The notes below the pieces were generated by a model. The model was not told the DNA's origin and ran no database searches. It worked only from the letters and a program-made list of their open reading frames with translations. Below are positions 1 to 8,068 of a stretch of DNA of 27,983 nt, in pieces; the stretch's first letter is position 1, and the number at the start of each line of letters is the position of its first letter. A program made the position numbers and the translations under genes. Source of the stretch: an uncultured Rikenella sp. (GTDB lineage: Bacteria > Bacteroidota > Bacteroidia > Bacteroidales > Rikenellaceae); the NCBI RefSeq assembly GCF_910579375.1, contig NZ_CAJTUJ010000021.1:1-27983 (forward strand), read 5' to 3'.

Positions 1-40
1 AGTGGGATGAACTTTGGGCTGTGCTTTGGGTCAATCTTCT

Positions 41-57
41 GCGGCTCGCAGAGCCGC
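41..57. repeat. Perfect 7-3-7 hairpin
   Basis: GCGGCTC and GAGCCGC arms separated by gca. No T-run follows on either strand, so it is not a typical intrinsic terminator. The same geometry with different arms recurs at 274-290, 577-593 and 7267-7283. Confidence 0.7.
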
Positions 58-273
58 GCAGTTCGCCGCCACCCCACGCGGTGGACTGCAACTCGACGAG
101 GCTCGTTGCACTCACCGTTGGCGACGAACTGCTTAAAAAAGAGCGAGTAGTGCGATTCGAGAGGAATCGCCGTTCTCTTATTGGGGTAGAGGCTGCCCAA
201 TCGGAGAGCCCGAAGGTACCGGCGCGTGGGAGGTGCGCCGAGGACGAACCTGAAAGAAAGATGCGTTGCTCTT

Positions 274-290
274 GCGACCCAAAGGGTCGC
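274..290. repeat. Perfect 7-3-7 hairpin
   Basis: GCGACCC and GGGTCGC arms around aaa, followed within 15 bases by a second hairpin (GGGCC attc GGCCC, 305-318). No T-run follows on either side. Confidence 0.7.
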
Positions 291-576
291 CGGGCCTGCG
301 CGCCGGGCCATTCGGCCCACCCTCGGAGCACGCAGCCCGAGACCTACAAAATGGGGCGACGAATGAAGCAGTGCTGTTTCGGTTCGTAGAGCCGCGCGGG
401 CCGGACGCTCCTCATGGGAGGCCCGCAACACGCCGTTCACGCATCGAGAGTTACCGTACCTCTTGGGCGTCCAGCCCACTTCATCCAAGAGCGTGAATGA
501 TACGGGTCGGAGTCAGCGTGGCCGGAAACGAGCATTGCGAAGTTGCAGGCCTACGCTTGGGGTGGCTCCGGCCCGG

Positions 577-593
577 GCGGTTCTTCGAACCGC
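577..593. repeat. Perfect 7-3-7 hairpin
   Basis: GCGGTTC and GAACCGC arms around ttc, about 20 bases before the GGTAGAGGCT copy at 613-622. Confidence 0.7.
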
Positions 594-648
594 AGAATTC
601 AACTCAAAAGTAGGTAGAGGCTGTCAGTAAAACACCCTGTGGACGCGT

Positions 649-831
649 TCATTCCGAGAGGCACCGCAACAGAAAATCGATGGCGCGATAGTGCACGCCG
701 CTGGGGTAGAGGCTCTGCGTGTAGAAAGGCAGGAATATGCCGTTAGTCCCACTCGCCGCAATTGACCAGAGAGACCCCTCCAGCCCATTGCCGCCCAGCA
801 CGCCCGAGCCCGAACTGCGGTAGCCCGGGGC
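649..831 (-). repeat. Orphan FISUMP C-terminal module, copy 1
   Basis: On the minus strand this reads 60 codons then TGA, beginning APGYR and ending LLRCLSE, the pattern that closes FISUMP-type (C-type-lectin-like) domains of Bacteroidota surface proteins. The frame continues upstream only to a TAA near 894 and has no ATG, so there is no intact gene. It lies between the hairpin tract and the promoter of the tolC-like gene. Copies 2 (14279-14461) and 3 (25946-26128) are also exactly 60 codons, on the same strand and cut at the same boundary; 21 of 60 residues are invariant (my count by eye). It could be a silent recombination cassette or a decayed gene end. Confidence 0.75.
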
Positions 832-854
832 GGATTTTCCGTCGAAATCCGCTT

Positions 855-890
855 TTTGTACCGCAGGAACGATAAAAATGCCTATCTTGC
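855..890 (+). promoter_or_regulatory. Probable promoter of tolC-like gene
   Basis: TTTG at 855-858 and TATCTTGC at 883-890 (one mismatch to TAnnTTTG) are separated by 24 bases, slightly long for Bacteroidota promoters. Transcription would start near 895. This favours the ATG at 914 over the in-frame ATG at 878, which would lie inside the promoter. Confidence 0.45.
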
Positions 891-913
891 GTAATTATAA
901 TCGTTATCGGAAG

Positions 914-2290
914 ATGAAAATTCGTTGCCGAATGGTTGTGGTAGTTGCCGGAGCGATGCTCGGGGCGACGCCCGTGTTCGGCGGAGAAACGTGGGATATT
1001 GCCCAGTGTATCCGCTATGCCGTGGAGCACAACCTCCAGGTGAGACAGGGATGGAATCTCGTCGAGGGAGCCCGCGTCGATCACCTGCAAACCAAACTCA
1101 ACTACCTGCCTAACCTGAACGCCGGGATCGGGTACAACGCCTCGTTCGGCCGGTCGCTCGACCCGACCACCTATAACTACGTCTCGGGGCAGACCGTGCA
1201 GAACGCCAGCGGGAGTTTGTCGTTGAGTACCAATCTGTTCGCCGGGATGCAGAAATTGCACAACCTGCGGCGGGCGGAATTCAGTCTGGCCGCTTCGGTG
1301 CAGGAGGTCGAACGGATCAAGGACGAAATTACGATCGCCGTGGCGGCGGCTTATCTGCAAGTGCTCTATAACAGAGAGCAGGTCGCCGTTTCGGAGAACC
1401 GCGTGGCCATCCTCGAACGGCAGATCGAACGGACGACCCAATTGGTCGAGGCCGGTTCCCTGCCGATCGGCAATCGGCTGGAGCTTGAGGCGCAGCTGGC
1501 GGCCGAGCAGTATAATCTCGTGAACTATCGGAACCAGCGGGTCAACTCCGTGCTGACCTTGACCCAGCTGCTGGAGCTGCGCGACGTGCCCGATTTCGAA
1601 GTAGCGGTGCCCGACAGCGCCGTGTTGGCGGCTGAGATGGACGGCCAACAACTGCGCGAAGTCGGCGAAATTTACGGCATGGCCTTGAAGCTGCCGCGCA
1701 TCGAAGTCGTCAAATGGCAGCGGAAAATGGCCGAACAGGATGTGGCGTTGGCTCGGGCACGGTACTATCCCTCGCTGAGCTTCGGCGCCAGCTACGGAAG
1801 CAGCTGGTCGGACGCCCGTCTCAAACCGCAGCTGGGGGCAGACGGGACGCCGTACTATACGAAATATCCCTTTTTCGAACAGTTGGACGACAACGCCTCG
1901 TCGGCGTTGCAGTTCAGCCTGTCGGTGCCGATCTTCGGCGGGCTGAACGTGCGGAACAACGTGCGGAAAGCGAAAATCGGGCTGCGGAACGCCGATTTGG
2001 CCGTCAAACAGGCCGAGAATCAGCTCTACAAAGAGATTCAACAGGCCTGGAGCGATGCCAGAGGGGCGTGGGAACGCTACCTCTCGGCGGAGAGCAGTGT
2101 GACTTCGAACGCCGAGGCGTTCAGAAATACGGAACAGAAATTCGATGCCGGGGCGGCGACGGCGGTGGACTACAACGTGGCCCAGAATAATCTGGCGGAG
2201 GCCCAGTCCTTGATGTTGCAGGCCCGGTACGACTATATTTTCAAAATGAAGATTCTGGATTTCTACCGCGGCGTCGAGATAACCCTGTAA
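914..2290 (+). CDS. TolC-family outer membrane efflux protein
   Basis: Outer-membrane channel component of a tripartite exporter; 458 aa from the chosen start. The N-terminus is a signal peptide (MKIRCRM, then a hydrophobic VVVVAGAML stretch, cleavage near GATPVFGG). The mature protein opens with the TolC-family pattern WDIAQCIRYAVEHN and holds two OEP repeats rich in long helices (roughly residues 30-220 and 240-450), with the typical late SVPIFGGLNVRN segment. An in-frame ATG 36 bases upstream (878) is less likely because it precedes the signal peptide and overlaps the promoter. The MacA-like adaptor gene follows after 45 bp, so the two probably serve one pump. The substrate cannot be inferred. 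Confidence 0.93.
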   Translation: MKIRCRMVVVVAGAMLGATPVFGGETWDIAQCIRYAVEHNLQVRQGWNLVEGARVDHLQTKLNYLPNLNAGIGYNASFGRSLDPTTYNYVSGQTVQNASGSLSLSTNLFAGMQKLHNLRRAEFSLAASVQEVERIKDEITIAVAAAYLQVLYNREQVAVSENRVAILERQIERTTQLVEAGSLPIGNRLELEAQLAAEQYNLVNYRNQRVNSVLTLTQLLELRDVPDFEVAVPDSAVLAAEMDGQQLREVGEIYGMALKLPRIEVVKWQRKMAEQDVALARARYYPSLSFGASYGSSWSDARLKPQLGADGTPYYTKYPFFEQLDDNASSALQFSLSVPIFGGLNVRNNVRKAKIGLRNADLAVKQAENQLYKEIQQAWSDARGAWERYLSAESSVTSNAEAFRNTEQKFDAGAATAVDYNVAQNNLAEAQSLMLQARYDYIFKMKILDFYRGVEITL

Positions 2291-2335
2291 CGACGGCGGA
2301 GCACAGAGCGAAAACGATAAAACGAAACAGACGAT

Positions 2336-3577
2336 ATGGCGAAGAAAAACAAACGCAAACGGAGACTGATTATTTGGGGCGGATTGTTGTTGGTGCTCGT
2401 CTTCTGGATAGTCGGCAAACAGAGCGGATGGTGGGGGCGGCCTCTGCCCGAGGCGGTGACCGTCGAGCGGCCGGAGGTGCGGACGATTGTCGAGTTGATC
2501 TCGGCCAACGGCCGTGTGCAGCCGGTGACCGAAGTCAAAATTTCGCCCGACGTATCGGGTGAAATCGTGGAACTGAACGTCGAAGAGGGACAGCGGATCG
2601 AAAAAGGGAGGCTCTTGCTGAAGATCAAGCCGGACACCTATCAGTCGATGCAGGAGCGGGCCGAAGCCACGCTCAACTCTTCGAAGGCGCAATTAGAGCA
2701 GATTCGGGCCCAACTGGCGCTGGCCGAACAGACCTATGAACGGCAGCGGCAGCTGTTCGCCCAAAAGGCGATTTCGGAAGCCGACTTCCAGAACGCCGAA
2801 GCGCAGTATCGTGCCCTTCAGGCGCAGGTGAGGACGGCTGAGTTCAACATCCGGAGCGCCGAGGCTTCGCTCAAGGAGGCGGCAGAGAATCTGTATAAGA
2901 CCACGATTTTTGCGCCGAGCGGCGGGACGGTCTCCAAGCTGAACGTCGAGCTCGGCGAGCGGGTCGTGGGGACGGCGACGATGGCCGGGACGGAGATGCT
3001 CCGGATCGCAGACTTGTCGCAGATGGAGGTGCGCGCCGATGTGAACGAAAACGACATCGTGCGGGTCGAATTGGGCGATACGGCGGTGGTCGAGGTGGAT
3101 GCCTATCTGGGGCGGCAGTTCCGCGGGATCGTGACCCGGATTGCCAACACGGCTACGGGAACGGCGGCTTCGGGACAAGCCACCAATTTCGAGGTGCGGA
3201 TTTATATCCTTCCGGAGTCGTATGCCGATCTGGTACCGGAGAGTGGCGGATCGCCGTTCCGGCCGGGGATGTCCGCTTCGGTGGATATCCGGACGGAGAC
3301 ACGGCGGGCGTTGTCGGTGCCGATCCAGGCGGTCACCTCGCGCGCTCAGGCGGGAGAGGTGCTGTTCCTTTATGAAACAGACAGCTCGTGTGTGCGGATG
3401 AAGCCGGTGAAGACGGGCATTCAGGATCGCCAGTTCATCGAAGTGGAGGCCGAGGGGCTGGATACGGCGGTTTGGGTGGTGAGTGCGCCTTTCCTGGCCA
3501 TCTCTAAAAAACTGAACGACGGGATGACGGTGCGGACGACCGCTTCGCTGGCGGCGGACGCGGTGGCGGATAAGTAG
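2336..3577 (+). CDS. MacA/HlyD-type periplasmic adaptor
   Basis: Membrane-fusion protein linking an inner-membrane transporter to the TolC-like channel; 413 aa. A lysine-rich cytoplasmic start (MAKKNKRKRR) precedes one membrane anchor (residues about 10-27). Two biotinyl-lipoyl half-motifs follow (about 64-100 with SPDVSGEI, and about 190-225 with FAPSGGTVSKL), flanking a helical hairpin (about 101-185). A beta-barrel region and membrane-proximal domain (PGMSASVDI, VPIQAV) complete it. This layout resembles adaptors of MacB-type and RND pumps, but no MacB or RND gene is next to it. The next gene is tsaB, 31 bp downstream; a tolC-adaptor-tsaB order is, from memory, common in Bacteroidales. I infer it works with the TolC-like protein encoded upstream. 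Confidence 0.9.
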   Translation: MAKKNKRKRRLIIWGGLLLVLVFWIVGKQSGWWGRPLPEAVTVERPEVRTIVELISANGRVQPVTEVKISPDVSGEIVELNVEEGQRIEKGRLLLKIKPDTYQSMQERAEATLNSSKAQLEQIRAQLALAEQTYERQRQLFAQKAISEADFQNAEAQYRALQAQVRTAEFNIRSAEASLKEAAENLYKTTIFAPSGGTVSKLNVELGERVVGTATMAGTEMLRIADLSQMEVRADVNENDIVRVELGDTAVVEVDAYLGRQFRGIVTRIANTATGTAASGQATNFEVRIYILPESYADLVPESGGSPFRPGMSASVDIRTETRRALSVPIQAVTSRAQAGEVLFLYETDSSCVRMKPVKTGIQDRQFIEVEAEGLDTAVWVVSAPFLAISKKLNDGMTVRTTASLAADAVADK

Positions 3578-3608
3578 TGCGGAATCTGATTGAAAGATAT
3601 ATAGTTAT

Positions 3609-4346
3609 ATGGCACTGATTCTATCCATCGAGACCGGGACGGAGGTCTGTTCGGTGGCCCTGGCCAAGGACGGCGAGATGATCTCGTTGCGCGAGAGCAG
3701 CGGCGAGGGGCGGGCGCATGCCAACAATCTGGCCTTGTACATCGAAGAGGTGCTCCGCGGGAACGACATGGACGCCGACGAACTGGATGCCGTGGCCGTA
3801 GGCGGCGGGCCCGGGTCGTATACCGGGCTCCGGATCGGCGTTTCGACGGCTAAAGGGATCTGTTATGCGTTGGGGCGGCCGCTGATTGCCGTGGACTCGT
3901 TGCAGGCCTTGGCCTCGATTGCGATGGAGGAGTCCCGCGCGGGGATCGTGCGGATCGAACGGCCCGAGACGGCGGTGCTCGCTCCGATGATCGACGCCCG
4001 GCGGATGGAGGTCTATACCCGGCTGTTCGACACCGGGTTGCGGCCGCTGGGCGAGACGGGGGCGCATATCCTGACCGAAGAGAGCTTTGCCGACATTCTC
4101 GCGGCGGGGCGCGAACTGCTGGTGTTCGGGAACGGGGCGCAGAAGTGTGCCGAGCTGTTGCCCGCGGCGACTTTCGTGCGGATCGCGTCGTCGGCCCGCG
4201 GGCTGGTGGCACTGGCCGAGGAGGCTTATCGGGCCGGCGATTTCGCCGATGTGGCTTATTATGAGCCTTATTACCTGAAAGATTTTGTGGTGACCAAGAG
4301 TCGGCGGGATCCGTTGGCCCGACCGGCGGCGAAATCGGAGAAATAG
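3609..4346 (+). CDS. tsaB: tRNA t6A biosynthesis protein TsaB
   Basis: Partner of TsaD and TsaE in making threonylcarbamoyl-adenosine at position 37 of ANN-decoding tRNAs; cytoplasmic, with an ASKHA fold. The 245-aa product starts MALILSIETGTEVCSVAL (the family's N-terminal strand and hairpin) and contains the signature GGGPGSYTGLRIGVSTAKG near residues 65-83. Length is normal for the family. TsaB lacks catalytic activity itself and acts as a scaffold for TsaD. It sits between the efflux adaptor and the ABC ATPase genes (14 bp to the next start), so it is probably co-transcribed with exporter genes without a functional link. Confidence 0.95.
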   Translation: MALILSIETGTEVCSVALAKDGEMISLRESSGEGRAHANNLALYIEEVLRGNDMDADELDAVAVGGGPGSYTGLRIGVSTAKGICYALGRPLIAVDSLQALASIAMEESRAGIVRIERPETAVLAPMIDARRMEVYTRLFDTGLRPLGETGAHILTEESFADILAAGRELLVFGNGAQKCAELLPAATFVRIASSARGLVALAEEAYRAGDFADVAYYEPYYLKDFVVTKSRRDPLARPAAKSEK

Positions 4347-4360
4347 GCTTTACCTGTACC

Positions 4361-5323
4361 ATGATCGAGGCACGCGACATATCGAAAACTTGGGGCGACG
4401 AGACGGTCGCCTTGGAAGAGGTGTCGCTGCGGGTCGAACGGGGGACGATCCACGGCCTGATCGGCGCCGACGGAGCGGGGAAGAGCACGCTGTTCGACAT
4501 TTTGGTAACCCTCGTGCGGCCGGACGAGGGCGAGGCGACGGTGGGGGGATACGACATCCGGTCGGAGTGGCGGGCGGTGCGGCGGACGGTGGGCTATATG
4601 CCGTCGAACTTTTCGCTGTACGGCGACCTCTCGGTGCGCGAGAACCTGAACTTTTTCGCCCGTATCTACGGACGGTCGGCGGGTGATATCGAAGGATCGA
4701 TAGGCGACATCTGGCGGCAGCTGGAGCCGTTCGACAGACGCCCGGCGGCACAGCTGTCGGGAGGGATGAAGCAGAAACTGGCGCTCTGCTGCGCCATGGT
4801 GCACGACCCGGAGGTGCTGATGCTCGACGAACCGACGACCGGAGTCGATCCGGTGTCGCGACGCGAGTTTTGGGAGGCGCTGCGCACGCTGGCGGAGGAG
4901 GGGCGGAAGACGATTCTGGTCTCGACTTCGTACATGGACGAGGCGGCGCGGTGCGACCGGATCACGTTGCTGCACGAGGGCATTGTGCTCGACGAATTGG
5001 CGCCGGGGGAGGTGGCTGCACACTATCGCGGAACGCTTTACGAAATCGACGGGGGAGATCGGGCGCTGAATGCGCGGCTGTTGCAATTGCTGCGCGGCTG
5101 GTCGCTGTCGGGCGGCTGTTACTCGTTCGGAGACCGAATCCACCTGAACGTGCCGTTGCCGGGGCTGCGGAGCGAGACGGTGGCGAGCTATCTGCGGGCT
5201 CAGGGGATCGAGGCGGAGCGGATTTCGGTAAAGGTGATCGTGCCGACGGTCGAAGACCTTTTTATCCGGCTCACGTCGCTGTCGGAGAGCGACGGGGAGG
5301 AAGAGGCGGAGGAGGCATGGTAA
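4361..5323 (+). CDS. ABC exporter ATPase, YbhF N-half type
   Basis: Nucleotide-binding subunit of an ABC-2 type exporter; 320 aa. Walker A is GADGAGKST (residues 35-43), the signature LSGGMKQ (about 132-138) is canonical, and Walker B plus D-loop read VLMLDEPTTGVDP. The H-loop histidine is replaced by Ser190 in VSTSYMDEA. An extra C-terminal region of about 90 residues follows the ATPase core. It resembles the first half of the fused double ATPase YbhF. The second half is the next gene, 4 bp downstream, and the permease follows that, so the three are almost certainly one translationally coupled complex. Confidence 0.92.
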   Translation: MIEARDISKTWGDETVALEEVSLRVERGTIHGLIGADGAGKSTLFDILVTLVRPDEGEATVGGYDIRSEWRAVRRTVGYMPSNFSLYGDLSVRENLNFFARIYGRSAGDIEGSIGDIWRQLEPFDRRPAAQLSGGMKQKLALCCAMVHDPEVLMLDEPTTGVDPVSRREFWEALRTLAEEGRKTILVSTSYMDEAARCDRITLLHEGIVLDELAPGEVAAHYRGTLYEIDGGDRALNARLLQLLRGWSLSGGCYSFGDRIHLNVPLPGLRSETVASYLRAQGIEAERISVKVIVPTVEDLFIRLTSLSESDGEEEAEEAW

Positions 5324-5327
5324 ACAC

Positions 5328-6056
5328 ATGGAGCAAAGAACCATCATAGCGGAAAATCTGACGCGCCGTTTCGGCGACTTCACGGCGGTGGACGACCTCT
5401 CGTTCGACGTCGCGCGGGGCGAAGTGTTCGGTTTTCTGGGAGCTAATGGAGCGGGGAAGACGACGGCCATTCGGATGCTGTGCGGGCTGTTGCAGCCCAC
5501 GTCGGGACGAGCCGTTGTGGCAGGATATGACGCCGTGCGGGAACCGGAGCGGGTGAAACGGCGGATCGGATACATGAGCCAACGCTTCTCGCTCTATGAC
5601 GATCTGACGGTGGGCGAGAACTTGCAACTGTTCGGCGCGATCTACGGTCTTGGACCACGGGTGTTGCGGGACAGAATGGACGAACTTTGTACGGGACTCG
5701 GGATGGAGGAGTTGCGGCGCCTGCCGGTGCGCGGTTTGCCGCCGGGGTGGAAACAGAAGACAGCGCTGGCGGCAGCGATGCTCCACCGGCCCGAGGTGCT
5801 CTTTCTGGACGAACCGACGGGCGGCGTGGATCCGTTGGAACGGCGACGGTTCTGGGAACTGATCCTCGATGCGGCGGGCGAGGGGACGACGGTGCTGGTG
5901 ACGACGCACTATCTGGACGAGGCGCTCTATTGCGACCGGACGCTCATTATGGCGGACGGCGAGATGAAGGCGCTGGATCGTCCTGCGGTGTTGATGCGGG
6001 AGCACGGGGCGACGGATATGGATGATTTGTTTGAAAAATTGACCCGACGGCGATGA
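5328..6056 (+). CDS. ABC exporter ATPase, YbhF C-half type
   Basis: Second nucleotide-binding subunit; 242 aa. Walker A is GANGAGKTT (residues 38-46), Walker B is VLFLDEPTGGVDP, and the H-loop histidine is present (His194 in TTHYLDEA). The signature is degenerate: LPPGWKQ (137-143) instead of LSGGxxQ, a variant I associate with the C-terminal half of YbhF. Paired with the preceding ATPase, the heterodimer should have one canonical ATP site (this Walker A and His with the partner's LSGGMKQ) and one degenerate site. The stop codon overlaps the permease start by 4 bp (ATGA), indicating coupled translation. Confidence 0.93.
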   Translation: MEQRTIIAENLTRRFGDFTAVDDLSFDVARGEVFGFLGANGAGKTTAIRMLCGLLQPTSGRAVVAGYDAVREPERVKRRIGYMSQRFSLYDDLTVGENLQLFGAIYGLGPRVLRDRMDELCTGLGMEELRRLPVRGLPPGWKQKTALAAAMLHRPEVLFLDEPTGGVDPLERRRFWELILDAAGEGTTVLVTTHYLDEALYCDRTLIMADGEMKALDRPAVLMREHGATDMDDLFEKLTRRR

Positions 6057-7186
6057 CGAACGGCGTTTTCTGGAGTTTCGTGGCCAAAGAGTGGCGTCAC
6101 ATCCTGCGCGAGCGCAGGACGCTGGTCATGTTGTTCGTCATTCCGCTGGCGTTGGTGCTGCTTTTCGGGTATGTCATCTCGACCGACATCGACCATACGC
6201 CCGTGGCGGTGTTGGATAGGTCGCAGGGCGATCCGCTGGCCCGGAGGCTGGTCGATAAATTGCAGGCGGCGGATCGGTTTCGGGTAGTGGCCGAGGTGCG
6301 GAGGGACGGGGAGATAGACGAGGTGTTCCGGCGGGGGGTGGTGAAGATGGTGGTGGTGATTCCGCCGGGTTTCGGCCCGGATGCGCGGCGGTACGGAGGG
6401 ACGACGGTGCAGCTGGTGACGGATGCGTCGGATGTGAACATGGCGACCACGGTGATCGGCTATGCGACGGCGATCGTCGCGGATTTGAATGCGGAGCTCA
6501 ACGCTGCGGCTGCGGGTGGTGCTGAGGCGGGGTTTGCTGTTCGGACGAACGTGCGGATGATGTATAATCCGGAACTGAAGTCGGCCTATATGTTCGTGCC
6601 GGGGGTCATTGCGCTGATCGTGATGATCGTGGCGGCGATGATGACGTCGGTGACGCTGGCGCGCGAGAAGGAGACGGGAACGCTCCGGATGCTGACGGTG
6701 TCGCCGCTGCGAGGCCGGACGATCGTGCTGGGGAAGGTGGTGCCTTATTTTCTGCTGACGGCGATCAATACGGGGATGATTATGTGTCTGGGGATTTGGG
6801 TGTTCGACATGCCGTGCTACGGAAGCGGATGGGGGGTGGCGTTGTTGTGCGGTCTGTTCATTCTGGCGGCGATCGGACTGGGGGTGCTGATCTCGTCGCT
6901 GGTGAAGACGCAGCAGTCGGCGCTCACGGGCTCGTTGCTGGGGCTTTTCCTGCCGACGGTGTTGCTGTCGGGCTTCATCTTTCCGATCGCCAACATGCCG
7001 CTGGTGTTGCAATGGGTCTGTCGGTGTGTGCCGGCGACGTGGTTTATCGAGGGGGTCAAGGGCTTGATGCTCAAAGGACAACCGGTGGCGGATATGGTCT
7101 TGCCGCTGGGGATATTGGGGGGAATGGCGGTCTTGTTGGTGGGACTGGCTCTGCGGCTCTTTATCCGTTCGGAACGACCGCAGTGA
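6053..7186 (+). CDS. ABC-2 type exporter permease, YbhS/YbhR type
   Basis: Inner-membrane subunit of the exporter driven by the two preceding ATPases; 377 aa. The first membrane segment (about 23-43) precedes a large extracytoplasmic domain (about 45-178). Five more segments lie near 180-202, 228-250, 260-283, 291-313 and 347-370. The cytoplasmic loop REKETGTLRML (204-214) is the classic ABC-2 coupling motif. YbhF systems usually have two such permease genes in tandem, but here only one is present and the DNA after it is a non-coding palindromic tract. The functional unit may therefore be a homodimer, or the partner gene has been lost or moved. Confidence 0.93.
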   Translation: MTNGVFWSFVAKEWRHILRERRTLVMLFVIPLALVLLFGYVISTDIDHTPVAVLDRSQGDPLARRLVDKLQAADRFRVVAEVRRDGEIDEVFRRGVVKMVVVIPPGFGPDARRYGGTTVQLVTDASDVNMATTVIGYATAIVADLNAELNAAAAGGAEAGFAVRTNVRMMYNPELKSAYMFVPGVIALIVMIVAAMMTSVTLAREKETGTLRMLTVSPLRGRTIVLGKVVPYFLLTAINTGMIMCLGIWVFDMPCYGSGWGVALLCGLFILAAIGLGVLISSLVKTQQSALTGSLLGLFLPTVLLSGFIFPIANMPLVLQWVCRCVPATWFIEGVKGLMLKGQPVADMVLPLGILGGMAVLLVGLALRLFIRSERPQ

Positions 7187-7596
7187 TTTTAACCGTTCAT
7201 TTATCTGTCTTTGTCCAGGAGGGTACTGTTCTCTTTGTGAACAAAGAGAACCAGAAAAACTTTACGAGGATGCTTCGCATCCTAAAGCTGCCGGCGGCCC
7301 AGATCTCGGACTCTACTTTGGGTCGGGAGTTGTAGCGCGCTAATGCGAGCTAAACCTTATTGCGCGCTTACAACCCCGACCCAAAAGCAATCGCAGAGAC
7401 TGAGGACTGCGGAGCCTAAGGAGTAGCGTAGCTAACTAAAAGTCTTTTGGGTACCTTTTGCCCGAAGGCTTCCTCGCGCTAACTCGGCATAGCCCGCAAG
7501 CGGTCTCTGCTCAAGTAACGCTGCTCGGCTCTTCAGAAAAGGTACGGTTCCCTGCGGGTAGACACGGTAAACCGAACGGGTTATCAATAGCAAAAT
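7187..7596. other. Palindrome-rich non-coding tract
   Basis: No gene is supported in these 410 bases. The tract holds an 11-bp perfect palindrome with a 2-base centre (7228-7251, CTCTTTGTgaACAAAGAG core), a 7-3-7 hairpin (7267-7283), and a long imperfect stem whose arms are 7317-7340 and 7362-7385 (TTTGGGTCGGG paired with CCCGACCCAAA, then GCGCGC pairing at the base of a 21-nt loop). It also holds a spaced inverted pair GTACCTTTT (7451-7459) / AAAAGGTAC (7537-7545). I see no clear T-run terminator for the permease operon and no good TAnnTTTG box for the queD-like gene. It may be a dispersed intergenic repeat or a structured RNA. Confidence 0.6.
7317..7385. repeat. Long imperfect inverted repeat
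   Basis: Arms of about 24 bases (7317-7340 and 7362-7385) pair through TTTGGGTCGGG, GTTGTA and GCGCGC blocks, with single-base bulges between blocks, around a 21-base loop. Neither end carries a convincing T-run. Confidence 0.65.
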
Positions 7597-8052
7597 ATGA
7601 CGACGATACGATTGACACGGGAATTTTCGTTCGAGATGGCCCACGCCCTCGAAGGTTACGACGGATTGTGCCGACACCTGCACGGCCACTCCTATAAACT
7701 CTTCGTCACCGTGTCCGGGACACCCTGCGACGACCCTCAGAATCCGAAATACGGCATGGTGATGGACTTCGGCGACCTGAAACGCATCGTCAACCGGCTC
7801 GTCGTCGAGCCTTACGACCACGCCCTCGTGCTGCGACAGACCCCCGAGAACCTGCGGTTGCTCGAACAAGTGCGGGAGAAGTGGGAGCGCGTCTATCTGG
7901 TCGATTACCAGCCCACCTGCGAACAGATGCTCATCCGGTTCGCCGGCCAGATCGCCGCAGAGCTGCCCCGCGGCGTGCAGCTCGCCGAGCTGAGACTCTA
8001 CGAAACCGAAAAATCGCATGCCACCTGGCGGGCAGAGGATAATTCCCGATAA
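7597..8052 (+). CDS. queD: 6-carboxytetrahydropterin synthase (QueD-like)
   Basis: PTPS/QueD-family enzyme, 151 aa, expected to convert 7,8-dihydroneopterin triphosphate to 6-carboxy-tetrahydropterin in queuosine synthesis; cytoplasmic oligomer. Zinc ligands are visible as His16 (EMAHAL) and His29/His31 in the CRHLHGH motif, with Cys25 as the catalytic cysteine of the QueD-type CxxxHGH pattern. YDHALV and the late YETEKSHATW supply the other active-site Asp/His and Glu. The bacterial CxxxHGH arrangement favours QueD over a true 6-pyruvoyl-tetrahydropterin synthase. polA starts 16 bp downstream on the same strand. FolE, encoded at 20680, makes its substrate. Confidence 0.9.
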   Translation: MTTIRLTREFSFEMAHALEGYDGLCRHLHGHSYKLFVTVSGTPCDDPQNPKYGMVMDFGDLKRIVNRLVVEPYDHALVLRQTPENLRLLEQVREKWERVYLVDYQPTCEQMLIRFAGQIAAELPRGVQLAELRLYETEKSHATWRAEDNSR

Positions 8053-8068
8053 ACCGTAAACCAGCACG

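Larger units (their letters stand above)
1..648. other. Hairpin-rich non-coding tract
   Basis: I find no credible gene here; open frames are short and low-complexity. The tract is dominated by perfect inverted repeats. Three have a 7-bp stem and 3-nt loop (41-57, 274-290, 577-593). Others are 7-5-7 (152-170), GGGCC/GGCCC (305-318), GCGGGCC/GGCCCGC (396-426) and a long pair 59-71 with 119-131 (one mismatch) enclosing smaller hairpins. The 10-mer GGTAGAGGCT occurs at 185-194 and 613-622. I do not recognise RNase P RNA, tmRNA, SRP RNA or 6S RNA signatures. It could be a structured non-coding RNA or a family of palindromic intergenic repeats. Confidence 0.6.

Noticed and set aside
21..496. Two short plus-strand open frames in the hairpin tract
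   Set aside because: They read through perfect palindromes, are Arg/Pro/Cys-rich and match no family; no promoter or start context supports them.
743..2692. Long minus-strand open frame opposite the tolC-like and adaptor genes
   Set aside because: Same antisense artefact; low-complexity composition and no recognisable domain.
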